This document shows, one piece after another, positions 9,260-16,775 of a DNA stretch of 64,000 bases. The stretch is from Sulfoacidibacillus ferrooxidans (GTDB lineage Bacteria > Bacillota > Bacilli > Alicyclobacillales > SLC66). Numbering within the stretch: the stretch's first letter is position 1; each line of letters begins with the position of its first letter. The stretch spans positions 620,001 to 684,000 of the forward strand of contig NZ_JALBUF010000001.1 in the NCBI RefSeq assembly GCF_022606465.1, read 5' to 3'. The translations under genes and the position numbers were made by a program. The notes beneath the pieces are model-generated. The model did no database searches and was not told the origin of the DNA. It saw only the letters and a list, made by a program, of their open reading frames with translations.

Positions 9260-10384
9260 ATGAAAACAAGAGCAGCTGTTCTCTATGAGATGGGAATGAC
9301 ACGTCCTTATGCACAGAGTAAACCTTTGCGCATTGAAGAAGTGGAACTCGATCCACCTGGTCGAAATGAAGTACTCATTCAAATTAAGGCAGTCGGGTTA
9401 TGCCACTCTGATTTATCGGTGATCAATGGCAGTCGCCCTCGCGTTTTGCCTATGGCGCTTGGTCATGAGGCAGCCGGTATTGTAGCTGCACTTGGTGAAG
9501 GTGTCGATGACTTGCAGATCGGGGATCATATCGTCTGTGCCTTTGTACCTAGTTGCGGTCATTGTGCGCCTTGCCAAGAAGGTAGATCGGCTCTATGTGA
9601 GACTGGTGCACAAGCAAACACTGCAGGAACCTTGCTTAGCGGTGAACGCCGCCTTCATCACTGCGGACAAGACATTAACCATCATCTAGGAGTTTCAGGC
9701 TTTGCTGACTATGCTGTGGTAGATCGTCGCTCCCTTGTCAAAGTAGACCCTACACTTCCTTTTGATGAGGTCGCTGTTTTTGGTTGCGCTGTCATGACTG
9801 GCGTGGGTGCCGTTGTGAACACCGCACATATTGAGCCTGGAACTACAGTTGCTATTATTGGTCTCGGCGGTGTAGGACTTAGCGCCCTACTGGGTGCACG
9901 TGTCGCCGGCGCAGCGCGCATCATAGCAGTGGATATTCAACCTGATAAACTAGAGTTGGCCAAAAAAATGGGTGCCACAGATATTTTTGATTCGCGAGAA
10001 AAAGATGTGATTGAGCACATTCGCTCAGCAACACATGGTGGGGTGGATTATGCATTTGAAACGGCCGGTGCTGTTTCTGCACTTGATGTAGCCTATCGCA
10101 TTACGCGACGCGGTGGCACAACAGTTACGTCTGGATTGCCACATCCGACACAGCAGCTATCGCTTTCACCTGTGACGCTTACGGCGGAGGAAAGAACGTT
10201 AAAAGGTTCTTATATCGGTAGTTGTATTCCTGCGCGAGATATCCCGCGCTATATCTCGTTGTATAACCAAGGCCTGCTGCCTGTTCAACAATTGCTAACA
10301 GATCGCATTTCACTTGAACAGATCAATGAGGGGTTTGATCGTTTGGATCGAGGCGAAGCAGCACGGATCGTAGTGATCCTCTAA
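9260..10384 (+). CDS. zinc-dependent alcohol dehydrogenase (MDR family)
   Basis: Medium-chain dehydrogenase of 374 residues. Catalytic-zinc ligands are seen in GLCHSDLSV (Cys) and LGHEAAG (His-Glu). The four-Cys structural-zinc lobe is complete in CGHCAPCQEGRSALC. The Rossmann motif is GLGGVGLSALLGAR with an acidic residue (AVDIQ) at the end of the second strand, predicting NAD(H). It resembles class III / aryl-alcohol type enzymes that oxidise alcohols to aldehydes. The start is the ATG with AAGGAG 8 bases before it; another ATG two codons earlier is too close to the site. Upstream DNA is repeat copy A, so its promoter lies inside or beyond that element. A second MDR enzyme lies at 18352. 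Confidence 0.92.
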   Translation: MKTRAAVLYEMGMTRPYAQSKPLRIEEVELDPPGRNEVLIQIKAVGLCHSDLSVINGSRPRVLPMALGHEAAGIVAALGEGVDDLQIGDHIVCAFVPSCGHCAPCQEGRSALCETGAQANTAGTLLSGERRLHHCGQDINHHLGVSGFADYAVVDRRSLVKVDPTLPFDEVAVFGCAVMTGVGAVVNTAHIEPGTTVAIIGLGGVGLSALLGARVAGAARIIAVDIQPDKLELAKKMGATDIFDSREKDVIEHIRSATHGGVDYAFETAGAVSALDVAYRITRRGGTTVTSGLPHPTQQLSLSPVTLTAEERTLKGSYIGSCIPARDIPRYISLYNQGLLPVQQLLTDRISLEQINEGFDRLDRGEAARIVVIL

Positions 10385-10452
10385 CACCTAAGCATCATCA
10401 TGCACGACCTTCGCATCGTATACCCTCTGACCAATGTGAACCAATCAAATAA

Positions 10453-10640
10453 CGTGTGACTAGTTTCCACAATGCTCACGGAACGGTTTTATTTTTTGAA
10501 GATGAATCCGCCGTTGCAACATGGCAAAAAGTTATGCCCTCTATCATCATCGCTTTCCTATGACGTTTGGCGCACCTGATGCACTGGCAACCACAAAAAA
10601 ATTTCACCCACTTGAGAATGGTATCAAAGTATATCAATGA
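10453..10640 (+). pseudogene. relic of a nitroreductase-family gene
   Basis: Two short pieces in different frames resemble the nitroreductase family related to yeast Frm2/Hbn1. The first reads NAHGTVLFFEDESAVATWQ, close to the family GTVLFFED block, and ends at a TGA at 10560. After a frame change the second reads TFGAPDALATTKKFHPLENG and ends KVYQ-stop, like the family C-terminus. The region between (about 60 residues in intact proteins) and all of the N-terminus are missing. It appears to be a decayed leftover, possibly once in an operon with the upstream alcohol dehydrogenase. The family call is from memory of the motif. Confidence 0.45.
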
Positions 10641-10657
10641 GCTCCTTGACCATAGCT

Positions 10658-10714
10658 GCTACATGGATACCCTATAGTGATGCATGAACCATGACTATAG
10701 GGTATCCATGTAGC
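10658..10714. terminator. long perfect hairpin between convergent genes
   Basis: Arms 10658-10678 and 10694-10714 are perfect 21-bp inverted repeats separated by 15 bases. It lies between the rightward dehydrogenase/relic and the leftward flavoprotein gene (stop at 10745), so a bidirectional terminator is likely. There is no good T-run on either side and the stem is unusually long. Confidence 0.55.
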
Positions 10715-10744
10715 GCGCTTTATCTATTCATGCTACCTACATGT

Positions 10745-11299
10745 TCAATCAGAAGATTTTGTGAGGATTTGTTTCACGTAACTAGCCGCTGTTTGAGGAG
10801 CTGGTAATGCGCCACCCATTCGTTCGTTACCGGTACTCGTCGCATCAAGTGCCGGATAGACATGATATCCATCTTCCCGCAATTGGTTAATGTTACGTTT
10901 CACACTGGGTTTGTGCCACATCCCGAGGTACATGCTAGGCAAAAAGATAACCGGACTATTAGCACATAAAATGGTACTTGATACGATATCTTGAGCAAAG
11001 CCGTGTGCCACTTTGGCAATTGTATTGGCTGATGCAGGTAGCACGACGATCGCATCAGCCCAATGGGTTAACTCTACGTGTGGCATCTTGAAGTCGCCTT
11101 TAGCCGATAAGTCAACAAATACATCCCCATCAATACTATGTATCAGTGTAGAAGCTGGGATAAAGGATTGTGCGGCTGGTGTCATCATGATGTGCATCCG
11201 ACATTGAAGTTCACTTTGAAGTGCAGATATATAAACAAATATAGTAGCAATATTGATTGACCCAGTTACACCAAGCAAAATCTTTGGTGACTTTACCAC
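10745..11299 (-). CDS. HFCD-family flavoprotein (phosphopantothenoylcysteine/lantibiotic decarboxylase-like)
   Basis: Flavoprotein of 184 residues with the homo-oligomeric flavin-containing Cys decarboxylase fold. Visible are the N-terminal ILLGVTGSINI phosphate loop, HVELTHWAD, and the key VVLPASANTIAKVAHGFAQD (PASANT) motif, and later VIFLPSMYLGMW. Relatives include EpiD/MrsD, the Dfp decarboxylase half and UbiX-like prenyl-FMN synthases. It is not full-length CoaBC, since the synthetase half is absent. The substrate is unknown. The start is GTG, with GGGAGAAG 6 bases upstream. Confidence 0.75.
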   Translation of the reverse strand: MVKSPKILLGVTGSINIATIFVYISALQSELQCRMHIMMTPAAQSFIPASTLIHSIDGDVFVDLSAKGDFKMPHVELTHWADAIVVLPASANTIAKVAHGFAQDIVSSTILCANSPVIFLPSMYLGMWHKPSVKRNINQLREDGYHVYPALDATSTGNERMGGALPAPQTAASYVKQILTKSSD

Positions 11300-11518
11300 A
11301 GTGATCTTCTCCCTCCATTGTAACCATTCTCACTTCTACGTCATTGACTAGTGAACGTTCTTCATTTAATCACACTCGTTCAAAAAAAGCATCTTGATCA
11401 AAATTCCCTATTTCGAGATCTGACTTATCTGTATTATCTATTTTTTTATTGACTCTATCCGCTAGGTCGAGTATAAGATACATATAGCGTATTGCTAAAG
11501 GGAGATGGAGGAATCGCT

Positions 11519-12076
11519 GTGGCTAAAGTATTAATTGTTTCTGGAGATGGCGTAGAAGCACTAGAAATTTATTATCCCTATTATCGTTGCCTAGAAGAAG
11601 GATTCGAAACGGTCATTGCAGCACCGCAAGCAAAAACGCTACATACAGTCATCCATGATTTTGAAGATTGGGAAACCTACACAGAAAAACGTGGTTATCA
11701 AATTGAGGCTACAGTAGCCTTTGAACATGTCGATCCTCACGAATATGATGCTCTTATTATTCCAGGTGGTCGGGCTCCTGAATATATCCGATTGAATCCA
11801 TTTCTACCGAGCATCGTAGCCCATTTTTTTGAAGCACAAAAACCAGTTGGCGCCATTTGTCACGCAGCTTTAGTATTGGCGACTGTAAAAGAGTGGGTGC
11901 AAGGAAGAGAAATGACTGCTTACATTGCATGTAAACCAGATGTAGAGGGAATGGGCGCTACGTATGCCGAACACACGCTACACGTGGATGGCAATCTAGT
12001 ATCTGGACACGCTTGGCCTGATCTGCCTGGCTTTATGCGCGAATTTATTCAACAGGTCAAACAACAAAACGCATAA
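11519..12076 (+). CDS. DJ-1/PfpI family protein
   Basis: Class I glutamine-amidotransferase-like protein of about 185 residues. The nucleophile elbow GAICHAALVLA carries the catalytic Cys, and LIIPGGRAPEYIR supplies the Glu/Gly-rich loop; this is the arrangement of PfpI/YhbO proteins that act as intracellular proteases, chaperones or deglycases. GTG at 11519 is chosen because GGAGG lies 7 bases before it and the protein then begins VAKVLIVSGDGVE; a TTG nine codons earlier has no site. The gene is monocistronic and ends just before a hairpin at 12093-12128. Confidence 0.88.
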   Translation: MAKVLIVSGDGVEALEIYYPYYRCLEEGFETVIAAPQAKTLHTVIHDFEDWETYTEKRGYQIEATVAFEHVDPHEYDALIIPGGRAPEYIRLNPFLPSIVAHFFEAQKPVGAICHAALVLATVKEWVQGREMTAYIACKPDVEGMGATYAEHTLHVDGNLVSGHAWPDLPGFMREFIQQVKQQNA

Positions 12077-12092
12077 ATCGCTAGAATTCAAA

Positions 12093-12128
12093 GCCGCGTA
12101 CAAAGTAGACAATGACTTCATACGCGGC
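12093..12128. terminator. hairpin between convergent genes
   Basis: GCCGCGTA at 12093-12100 pairs with TACGCGGC at 12121-12128. It lies after the PfpI gene and before the stop of the leftward membrane-protein gene, so it probably ends both transcripts. The loop is 20 bases. Confidence 0.5.
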
Positions 12129-12178
12129 ACATTCATATAAAAAGATATCGTTTATACATGCAACACGATCTGCCAAGT

Positions 12179-12616
12179 CTATTTTATACCGTTTCTAATC
12201 CCATACATCTCGATCCCATAAGTCACTGTGGATAAAATAAAACCCAATGACATCATCAACGATAATATATTCGTTTGACCAGATGTTAGAAAAGCAATAC
12301 CGATTGCCCAAGTACTGATAATAAAAACAAACCCTACGATCGATAAGATCATGATGCTTTTCTGTTCAAAAGACAAACTCAGCATCATGATCCATATGGA
12401 AACCACTAAAATCAGCGTTCCAACGATCATGTGCATTAAGATTAGCGGACTATGCGACATCGTCCAAGACATCGCATTCCCATTGGGTAAAGAACTTGGG
12501 ATCTGCACGTACAAGTTGACTACCATACCCAGTATAAACTGTATGACCAATAAAGCGAGAATCGTGCCTACTGCCATACGAAACTTATTCACTTCCCGCA
12601 CATTGTCTTGTTCCAC
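12179..12616 (-). CDS. small multi-pass membrane protein, function unknown
   Basis: Protein of 145 residues with four hydrophobic segments: about 13-35 (VGTILALLVIQFILGMVVNL), 57-80 (LILMHMIVGTLILVVSIWIM), 87-108 (IMILSIVGFVFIISTWAIGI) and 118-137. His residues sit at the start of the second helix (MSHSPLILMHM). The four-helix layout with helix His residues is reminiscent of small cytochrome-b-like or COX15-like proteins, but no binding motif proves it. Start GTG with GGAGGAGG 7 bases upstream. I do not recognise the family. Confidence 0.65.
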   Translation of the reverse strand: MEQDNVREVNKFRMAVGTILALLVIQFILGMVVNLYVQIPSSLPNGNAMSWTMSHSPLILMHMIVGTLILVVSIWIMMLSLSFEQKSIMILSIVGFVFIISTWAIGIAFLTSGQTNILSLMMSLGFILSTVTYGIEMYGIRNGIK

Positions 12617-12848
12617 TAGCCATCCTCCTCCTCCTCATCTACGACCTATGATCAAGTGTAAAATACTTTTCACTTTTAGGGGTGTCGATATCATGACATC
12701 GAGATCATTTTTACGTGAACTGCTCCAGCCTTCGCTTTGCTTAGAGGCGTGAGCTTCTTGCTTCATCGACCATCGCCTGCTGTAGCAGGTCTTACACGAT
12801 CTCCACAAGCGTCCATTCGGCATGTTCCATGCCTACTCGATTCTCTAG

Positions 12849-13937
12849 TCAGCCAGCTTGTCGCACTATCTCCAAGCCGCGTTGCAAAATGTTGATCGCC
12901 GCATTCACGTCTCGGTCGATATCTAGTCCGCACGTCGGGCATTGATGGATACGCACCAACAAATCTTTTTTTACCAAGGTTCCGCAACCGGCACTACAAA
13001 GTTGCGACGTATGATGCGGTGGCACTTTAATCAGTTGCTTGCCAGCGTTTTTTGCTTTGTATTCCAGGTAGGTAGCGAGTTTTCCCCAGCTTGCGTTCGC
13101 AATGGATTTCACAAGTCGATGATTTTTCATCATCCCTTTCACTTGCAAATCCTCCATGCAGATGAGGTCGTAGCGGTCCATCAGCGATCGGCTCACTTTG
13201 TGCAGATGGTCTTTACGCTGGTTTGCCACATGGTCGTGGGCGCCCTGAAGTTCATGCTTAGCCTTTTCGCGATTCTTGCTGCCTTTCTTTTTGCGGGAAA
13301 GCTGTCGTTGCATGCGTTTCAGACTCTTTTCGCTCTTTTGTAGCCACTGCGGATTTTCAAAGAATTCTCCATCTGATGTGGCAATCAGCGAAAGCAATCC
13401 AAGGTCAATGCCCGCCGCGTTTTGAATCTCTCTGAGTGGTGCGACTGCTTCTGTCACATAAGTAAGGTTTACGTACCATCTGCCATCATGGAATTTGACA
13501 TTGATGATTTTGACGGACGCCGCATCAAAGGGCTGATGGGCAATCATTTTGACTCGACCGATTTTGGGGAGAAACACAGAGCCATCTTCACGAAAATAGC
13601 TGGGTCTTGCTTGCGAATAAGTGATGGATCGAAAGCAGAACTTATCCTTGAAACTAGGAAAGCCAGCTCGCTTTTCAAAGAAGTTGACAAACGCCTGATC
13701 CAAACGCTGTAACACATTTTGCAACACTTGAGAGTGAATGTCCTTGTACTCAGGATGTTCTCGCTTCCACGCTGGCAAGCGGTTTTGTTGATCCGTGTAA
13801 TGAATCGAGACCCCGTGTTGGCGATAGGAAGTGATCCGTTCTTCCAGTGCTTGATTGTACATTTTTCGGCACAAACGGAAAGTGTGGAGGAGCTTTTGTT
13901 CCTGCTCCTTGGCGGGTTCCAAACGAAAGCGCAACAC
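12849..13937 (-). CDS. tnpB: TnpB RNA-guided nuclease of IS200/IS605 element
   Basis: About 362 residues with all the parts of a TnpB/Fanzor-Cas12 ancestor: an N-terminal helical and wedge region (LCRKMYNQALEER), then a split RuvC domain with AAGIDLGLLSL (first Asp), ICMEDLQVKGM (Glu) and GLDIDRDVNAAINIL (last Asp). A zinc-ribbon of four Cys lies between: LCSAGCG and CPTCG, the first pair spaced one residue wider than usual. It looks catalytically intact. GTG at 13937, next to the tnpA TAG, is taken as the start; a GTG at 13997 overlapping tnpA is also possible. The guide (omega) RNA would come from the 3' end and right end of the element. Confidence 0.9.
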   Translation of the reverse strand: MLRFRLEPAKEQEQKLLHTFRLCRKMYNQALEERITSYRQHGVSIHYTDQQNRLPAWKREHPEYKDIHSQVLQNVLQRLDQAFVNFFEKRAGFPSFKDKFCFRSITYSQARPSYFREDGSVFLPKIGRVKMIAHQPFDAASVKIINVKFHDGRWYVNLTYVTEAVAPLREIQNAAGIDLGLLSLIATSDGEFFENPQWLQKSEKSLKRMQRQLSRKKKGSKNREKAKHELQGAHDHVANQRKDHLHKVSRSLMDRYDLICMEDLQVKGMMKNHRLVKSIANASWGKLATYLEYKAKNAGKQLIKVPPHHTSQLCSAGCGTLVKKDLLVRIHQCPTCGLDIDRDVNAAINILQRGLEIVRQAG

Positions 13938-13938
13938 G

Positions 13939-14343
13939 CTAACGGTTTCGTTCTCCTTGGTTTTCGATGTACCTTTTGATGGTCTCCATTGGAGCACCTC
14001 CTGTCGTTAGCAACCAGAAACTGCGTGACCAGAAATACTCTTTTCAAAGCGATTTTCGTATGTGCGGAAATTCTTTTTTTATGAGTCTTGATGACGCGCT
14101 TTTGTAAGCGTTGATAAACATAGATAGTTCGGAATGTGGATGTGCCTTGAATAAAACATGGACATGATCGCGGTCGTGGTTCCATTCCTGAAGAGTGATG
14201 TTGTCATTCGGCTGTATGTACTCAAAAATCTCACGCAAACGGTCCGAAATGGCATCATCAATCACTTTACGCCGGTACTTGACCACCAAAATCAGGTGGT
14301 CATACATCAAGAACACTGAATGATGATTACTCTCAAGTTCCAT
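13939..14343 (-). pseudogene. tnpA: IS200-type Y1 transposase broken by an in-frame TGA
   Basis: The first 99 residues contain the HUH motif DHVHVLFKAH and surrounding TnpA sequence, then TGA at 14046-14044 stops the frame after IRKSL. The same frame continues with typical TnpA sequence (KEYFWSRSFWLLTTGG, then METIKRYIENQGERNR) to TAG at 13939. In homologues the position is Trp (LWKEYFWS), so TGG changed to TGA is the simplest explanation. The catalytic Tyr (RYIENQ, codon 13971-13969) lies beyond the stop, so the product as it stands cannot cleave DNA. Confidence 0.85.
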
Positions 14344-14454
14344 ATCATATATGCCTTCTTCTCTATTACTACTGATAGTATATTATGAGGAGGAAAAACA
14401 CGCCATTCATCTCGCCGCCTTAGAGGATGGATAATCCTGGCACAAGATCGTTAA

Positions 14455-14706
14455 AATAAAACATACATTTCTGTCACCGTGTATGCATCAGAAGCTTATG
14501 CATCAGAAGCTTATGTATCTGAACTCAAGGCAAGTGGGTATCCCGTCACTGATAGGAATCAAGTCAGCGGAAATAATCCCGTCGTGATTGATTATCCACC
14601 TGGTCACTTAGCATGGGGATTACAAGTTGGTCGCACATTGGCCACAGGAAACTCCATTGTGCAACCAGGGACCTCTTCACAAGCGGTAGTCGTGTACGGT
14701 CCATAG
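14455..14706 (+). pseudogene. C-terminal relic resembling a LytR_C domain
   Basis: An open frame with no credible start (stop just upstream at 14452-14454; GTG at 14479 has no ribosome binding site). Its sequence resembles the LytR C-terminal domain that follows LytR-CpsA-Psr catalytic domains: SELKASGYPVTDRN, then VVIDYPPGHLAWGLQVGRTL and a last strand AVVVYGP-stop. At 14479-14520 a 15-base unit coding YASEA/YVSE is repeated nearly three times. It lies directly beside the left end of the IS, so the IS insertion or a linked deletion probably removed the rest of the gene. Family assignment is tentative. Confidence 0.4.
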
Positions 14707-14709
14707 AGC

Positions 14710-15030
14710 CTAGTCTAATCTCCTCATATCTATCACATCTCGCATAGGCACTTCATAACTTCCTATATACAGACGTTCACCTTTTATCTTTGGAATACCC
14801 TGGTAGATGATGTCGTGATCCTTCCCTTTCCTCACCTTCACTTCAATAGAGGCGGCATTATTCAATGCCATCTCTACAATCTCTTGCATCTCCATGTACT
14901 TTTCGTCATCGATCAGATCAGCATCGATCGATGGTAATCGCCTGTTCCTCATATCTCTCATCTTTTCACGATGTTCAGGTAAAATGATTCTCATAAAAGC
15001 AAATACGTTTCCATCCAATAATTTGCCCAT
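14710..15030 (-). CDS. YolD-like protein
   Basis: About 106 residues of the YolD-like family, which is found next to UvrX/YqjW Y-family polymerases in Bacillus and its phages. The N-terminal half carries the usual MRIILPEHREKMRDMRNRR, and the C-terminal half is a beta-rich domain (GIPKIKGERLYIGSYEVP). ATG at 15030 is chosen because GAGGTGAAG precedes it; it lies only 4 bases after the stop of the polymerase gene. Exact role unknown; co-expression with the polymerase suggests a part in SOS mutagenesis. It is the last gene of the LexA-controlled operon. Confidence 0.85.
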   Translation of the reverse strand: MGKLLDGNVFAFMRIILPEHREKMRDMRNRRLPSIDADLIDDEKYMEMQEIVEMALNNAASIEVKVRKGKDHDIIYQGIPKIKGERLYIGSYEVPMRDVIDMRRLD

Positions 15031-15034
15031 ATCT

Positions 15035-16300
15035 TCACCTCGCAGTATGTCCACCAATTTTGCTACTTCTAACCTTCTTTTGACCAGCTGGCAATAAACT
15101 GGATGCTCGATACACACTCAATTCCCCAAAACGTGTATGCAGATCATCCACGACTGTGTTTAATCGACTATTTTTTATCGCATCTTCAAATAAAGAGAGT
15201 TGAATCATCTCCGTACGTTCAATGAGATCATCCAATCCCACAGCAACTGCACGGACAGATCCACCAGTCCAAAAGCGATCAAACAATGCCAAGCAAACAG
15301 GATACAGTAACTTCGCATCATCCACGTACTCTCCAAGTGTTTTTGCTTTATAAAATCCACCCACAAATCCTGCATAAGTGACACCCACACTAATGCGCCG
15401 CCCTTTTTGCCCACTATGCCGAACGCGTTCACATACCTCATCTAGCAATTCTAGTAGCACAATCCCAATCTCACTGCGCTCAGCATAATCTCTAGAAAGC
15501 GTCGTACGATGCGAATACCCTTTATTCGGTGCCATGTAAGACGATGGATCAATCGGTGATCGATCGATGCCATGACTCCAGCGAAACAGAATCTCACCCC
15601 ATACATTCCCAAACCGTTGTTTCAATTGTCCGCGCGAAATGGCTGCTACATCTCCTATCGTTTGACAACCAAATGCTCGTTGTAAGACTTCTCCGCGCTT
15701 TTTCACTCCCCACATCTCCGAAACAGGGATTTTTTCAAGTTCTTGTTGAACCTGTTCTTCTTTCCACCAGACAATGCCATTTGCCGCCTTCTTAGCTGCT
15801 TTATTCGCCATCTTAGCAATCCACTTATTCGGCCCTAGTCCGATGCGACAACGAATACGAAATTGATCCCAAATATCATCTTTTAGCGCTTTAGACACCA
15901 TGATTGGATCATAAAACATCCCCGTAGGGTAAGGAAATGCAAAGAATGCCTCATCCACTGAAAACTGTTCATGCAAAGGGAAGTGTTGTTGAATCGTTTG
16001 TTGAATACGCACACTCACTTCGAGATACAGCTCCATCCGGGGTTTCACCACAATCAACTGGCGATCCAATCGTAAAGATTCACCTAGCGTCATTGCAGTA
16101 GTAATCCCTTTAGCTTTAGCCGCTGGTGTAGCAGCTAAAATAATCCCTCTTCGATGCTCTGGATCGCCTGCCACCACCAGAGATGGATCTGTTGCATCAT
16201 CATACTGACTTCGTCCGCGTGCAAATTCACCGCGAGTGGCAACCTCACACGATGCATAAAAGGATTGCATGTCGACGAGTCCATAGATCATCTGAATCAT
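15035..16300 (-). CDS. Y-family DNA polymerase (UvrX/YqjW/UmuC type)
   Basis: Translesion DNA polymerase of 421 residues. The N-terminal palm holds YGLVDMQSFYASCE with the first catalytic Asp, and QFSVDEAFFAF supplies the Asp-Glu pair. The thumb carries helix-hairpin-helix elements around GIGLGPNKWIAKMANKAAKK and MWGVKKRGE. The C-terminal little-finger region follows. Length fits the UvrX/YqjW branch rather than DinB (about 360 residues). The start overlaps the upstream gene's stop by 4 bases (ATGA). The operon promoter is flanked by two LexA boxes, so expression should rise after DNA damage. Confidence 0.92.
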   Translation of the reverse strand: MIQMIYGLVDMQSFYASCEVATRGEFARGRSQYDDATDPSLVVAGDPEHRRGIILAATPAAKAKGITTAMTLGESLRLDRQLIVVKPRMELYLEVSVRIQQTIQQHFPLHEQFSVDEAFFAFPYPTGMFYDPIMVSKALKDDIWDQFRIRCRIGLGPNKWIAKMANKAAKKAANGIVWWKEEQVQQELEKIPVSEMWGVKKRGEVLQRAFGCQTIGDVAAISRGQLKQRFGNVWGEILFRWSHGIDRSPIDPSSYMAPNKGYSHRTTLSRDYAERSEIGIVLLELLDEVCERVRHSGQKGRRISVGVTYAGFVGGFYKAKTLGEYVDDAKLLYPVCLALFDRFWTGGSVRAVAVGLDDLIERTEMIQLSLFEDAIKNSRLNTVVDDLHTRFGELSVYRASSLLPAGQKKVRSSKIGGHTAR

Positions 16301-16575
16301 AAAGATACGCCTACTACATCCTCTAGTGCATCGAGGATCGTCTTCACTTCGGCATACAGCATCGCACGCATGAAAATCGCTTGTGCTTCTTTCTCGCCTA
16401 CACGGTATTGCATGAGGAAATCCTTGTCATTTTGCTCAATATGCAAAATCTCAATGTTGTTTTTGTCCAGTTCTCTAGCAGACTGTTTACCTAACTGAGT
16501 GATGTCATCATGCAACAAACGCAAAATCAGATACTTTCTCAACTGTCCAAGTGGTCTCATGTCAATCACCGCCAT
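16297..16575 (-). CDS. small SOS-operon protein, function unknown
   Basis: About 92 residues, first gene of the LexA-controlled operon, coupled to the polymerase by a 4-base overlap. No family recognised. It appears all-helical with a short beta stretch (NNIEILHIEQNDKDFLMQYR), and is neither a YolD protein nor LexA. The start is uncertain: ATG at 16575 has no ribosome binding site and lies about 15 bases after the predicted transcription start, while ATG at 16560 has a weak GGTG 7 bases upstream. The position suggests a partner or regulator of the polymerase. Confidence 0.6.
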   Translation of the reverse strand: MAVIDMRPLGQLRKYLILRLLHDDITQLGKQSARELDKNNIEILHIEQNDKDFLMQYRVGEKEAQAIFMRAMLYAEVKTILDALEDVVGVSL

Positions 16576-16578
16576 AAA

Positions 16579-16592
16579 CAAACGTATGTTCT
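16579..16592 (-). promoter_or_regulatory. LexA (DinR) box 1
   Basis: Minus strand reads AGAACATACGTTTG, matching the Bacillus LexA consensus CGAAC-RNRY-GTTYG at 13 of 14 positions. It covers the predicted transcription start just downstream of the -10 element. Confidence 0.85.
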
Positions 16593-16596
16593 CTCT

Positions 16597-16624
16597 AGTA
16601 TATCCGAATCCGCAGAAAAAGCAA
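16597..16624 (-). promoter_or_regulatory. SigA promoter of the SOS operon
   Basis: Minus strand -35 TTGCTT at 16624-16619, 16-base spacer, -10 TATACT at 16602-16597. The -35 overlaps LexA box 2 and the start site falls in LexA box 1, an arrangement expected to be tightly repressed until LexA cleavage. Confidence 0.75.
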
Positions 16625-16635
16625 ACGTATGTTTG
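16622..16635 (-). promoter_or_regulatory. LexA (DinR) box 2
   Basis: CAAACGTATGTTTG on the plus strand, matching the Bacillus LexA consensus at 13 of 14 positions on either strand. It is 43 bases from box 1 and overlaps the -35 element. Confidence 0.85.
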
Positions 16636-16775
16636 TCTGTTTTTTGTGGCTAGCATTTTAACAGAAGTCCATGTATTGTTGAATCATCAATACTTAACTA
16701 AAAATTCCCTCTATATACCCATGGGTTATACGATCATAAACGCGTCACATTACGGAAAAGGAGATGATCACATAC

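Larger units (their letters stand above)
12715..14440 (-). mobile_element. IS200/IS605-family insertion sequence (defective)
   Basis: Element carrying tnpA then tnpB on the minus strand. The right end is taken near 12715, where the minus strand after tnpB reads AAGAAGCTCACGCC, a small hairpin and finally GCAGTTCAC, like many IS605 right ends. The left end is placed near 14440, where an imperfect hairpin (CCATTCATCTC pairing with GAGGATGG) lies upstream of tnpA. Both ends are by eye and may be off by tens of bases. IS605 elements lack terminal inverted repeats and target duplications, so none are expected. tnpA carries an in-frame stop, so the element cannot move on its own. Confidence 0.7.

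Noticed and set aside
9260-9260. Start of the alcohol dehydrogenase at 9200 inside the repeat
   Set aside because: The extra residues come from the repeat; a strong AAGGAG site is placed for 9260.
13544-14185. Long minus-strand frame through the tnpA/tnpB junction
   Set aside because: It is an alternative frame of the two transposon genes with no family features.
14479-14520. Short 15-base tandem repeat as a CRISPR array
   Set aside because: Only about three units, no spacers, and it is in a reading frame.
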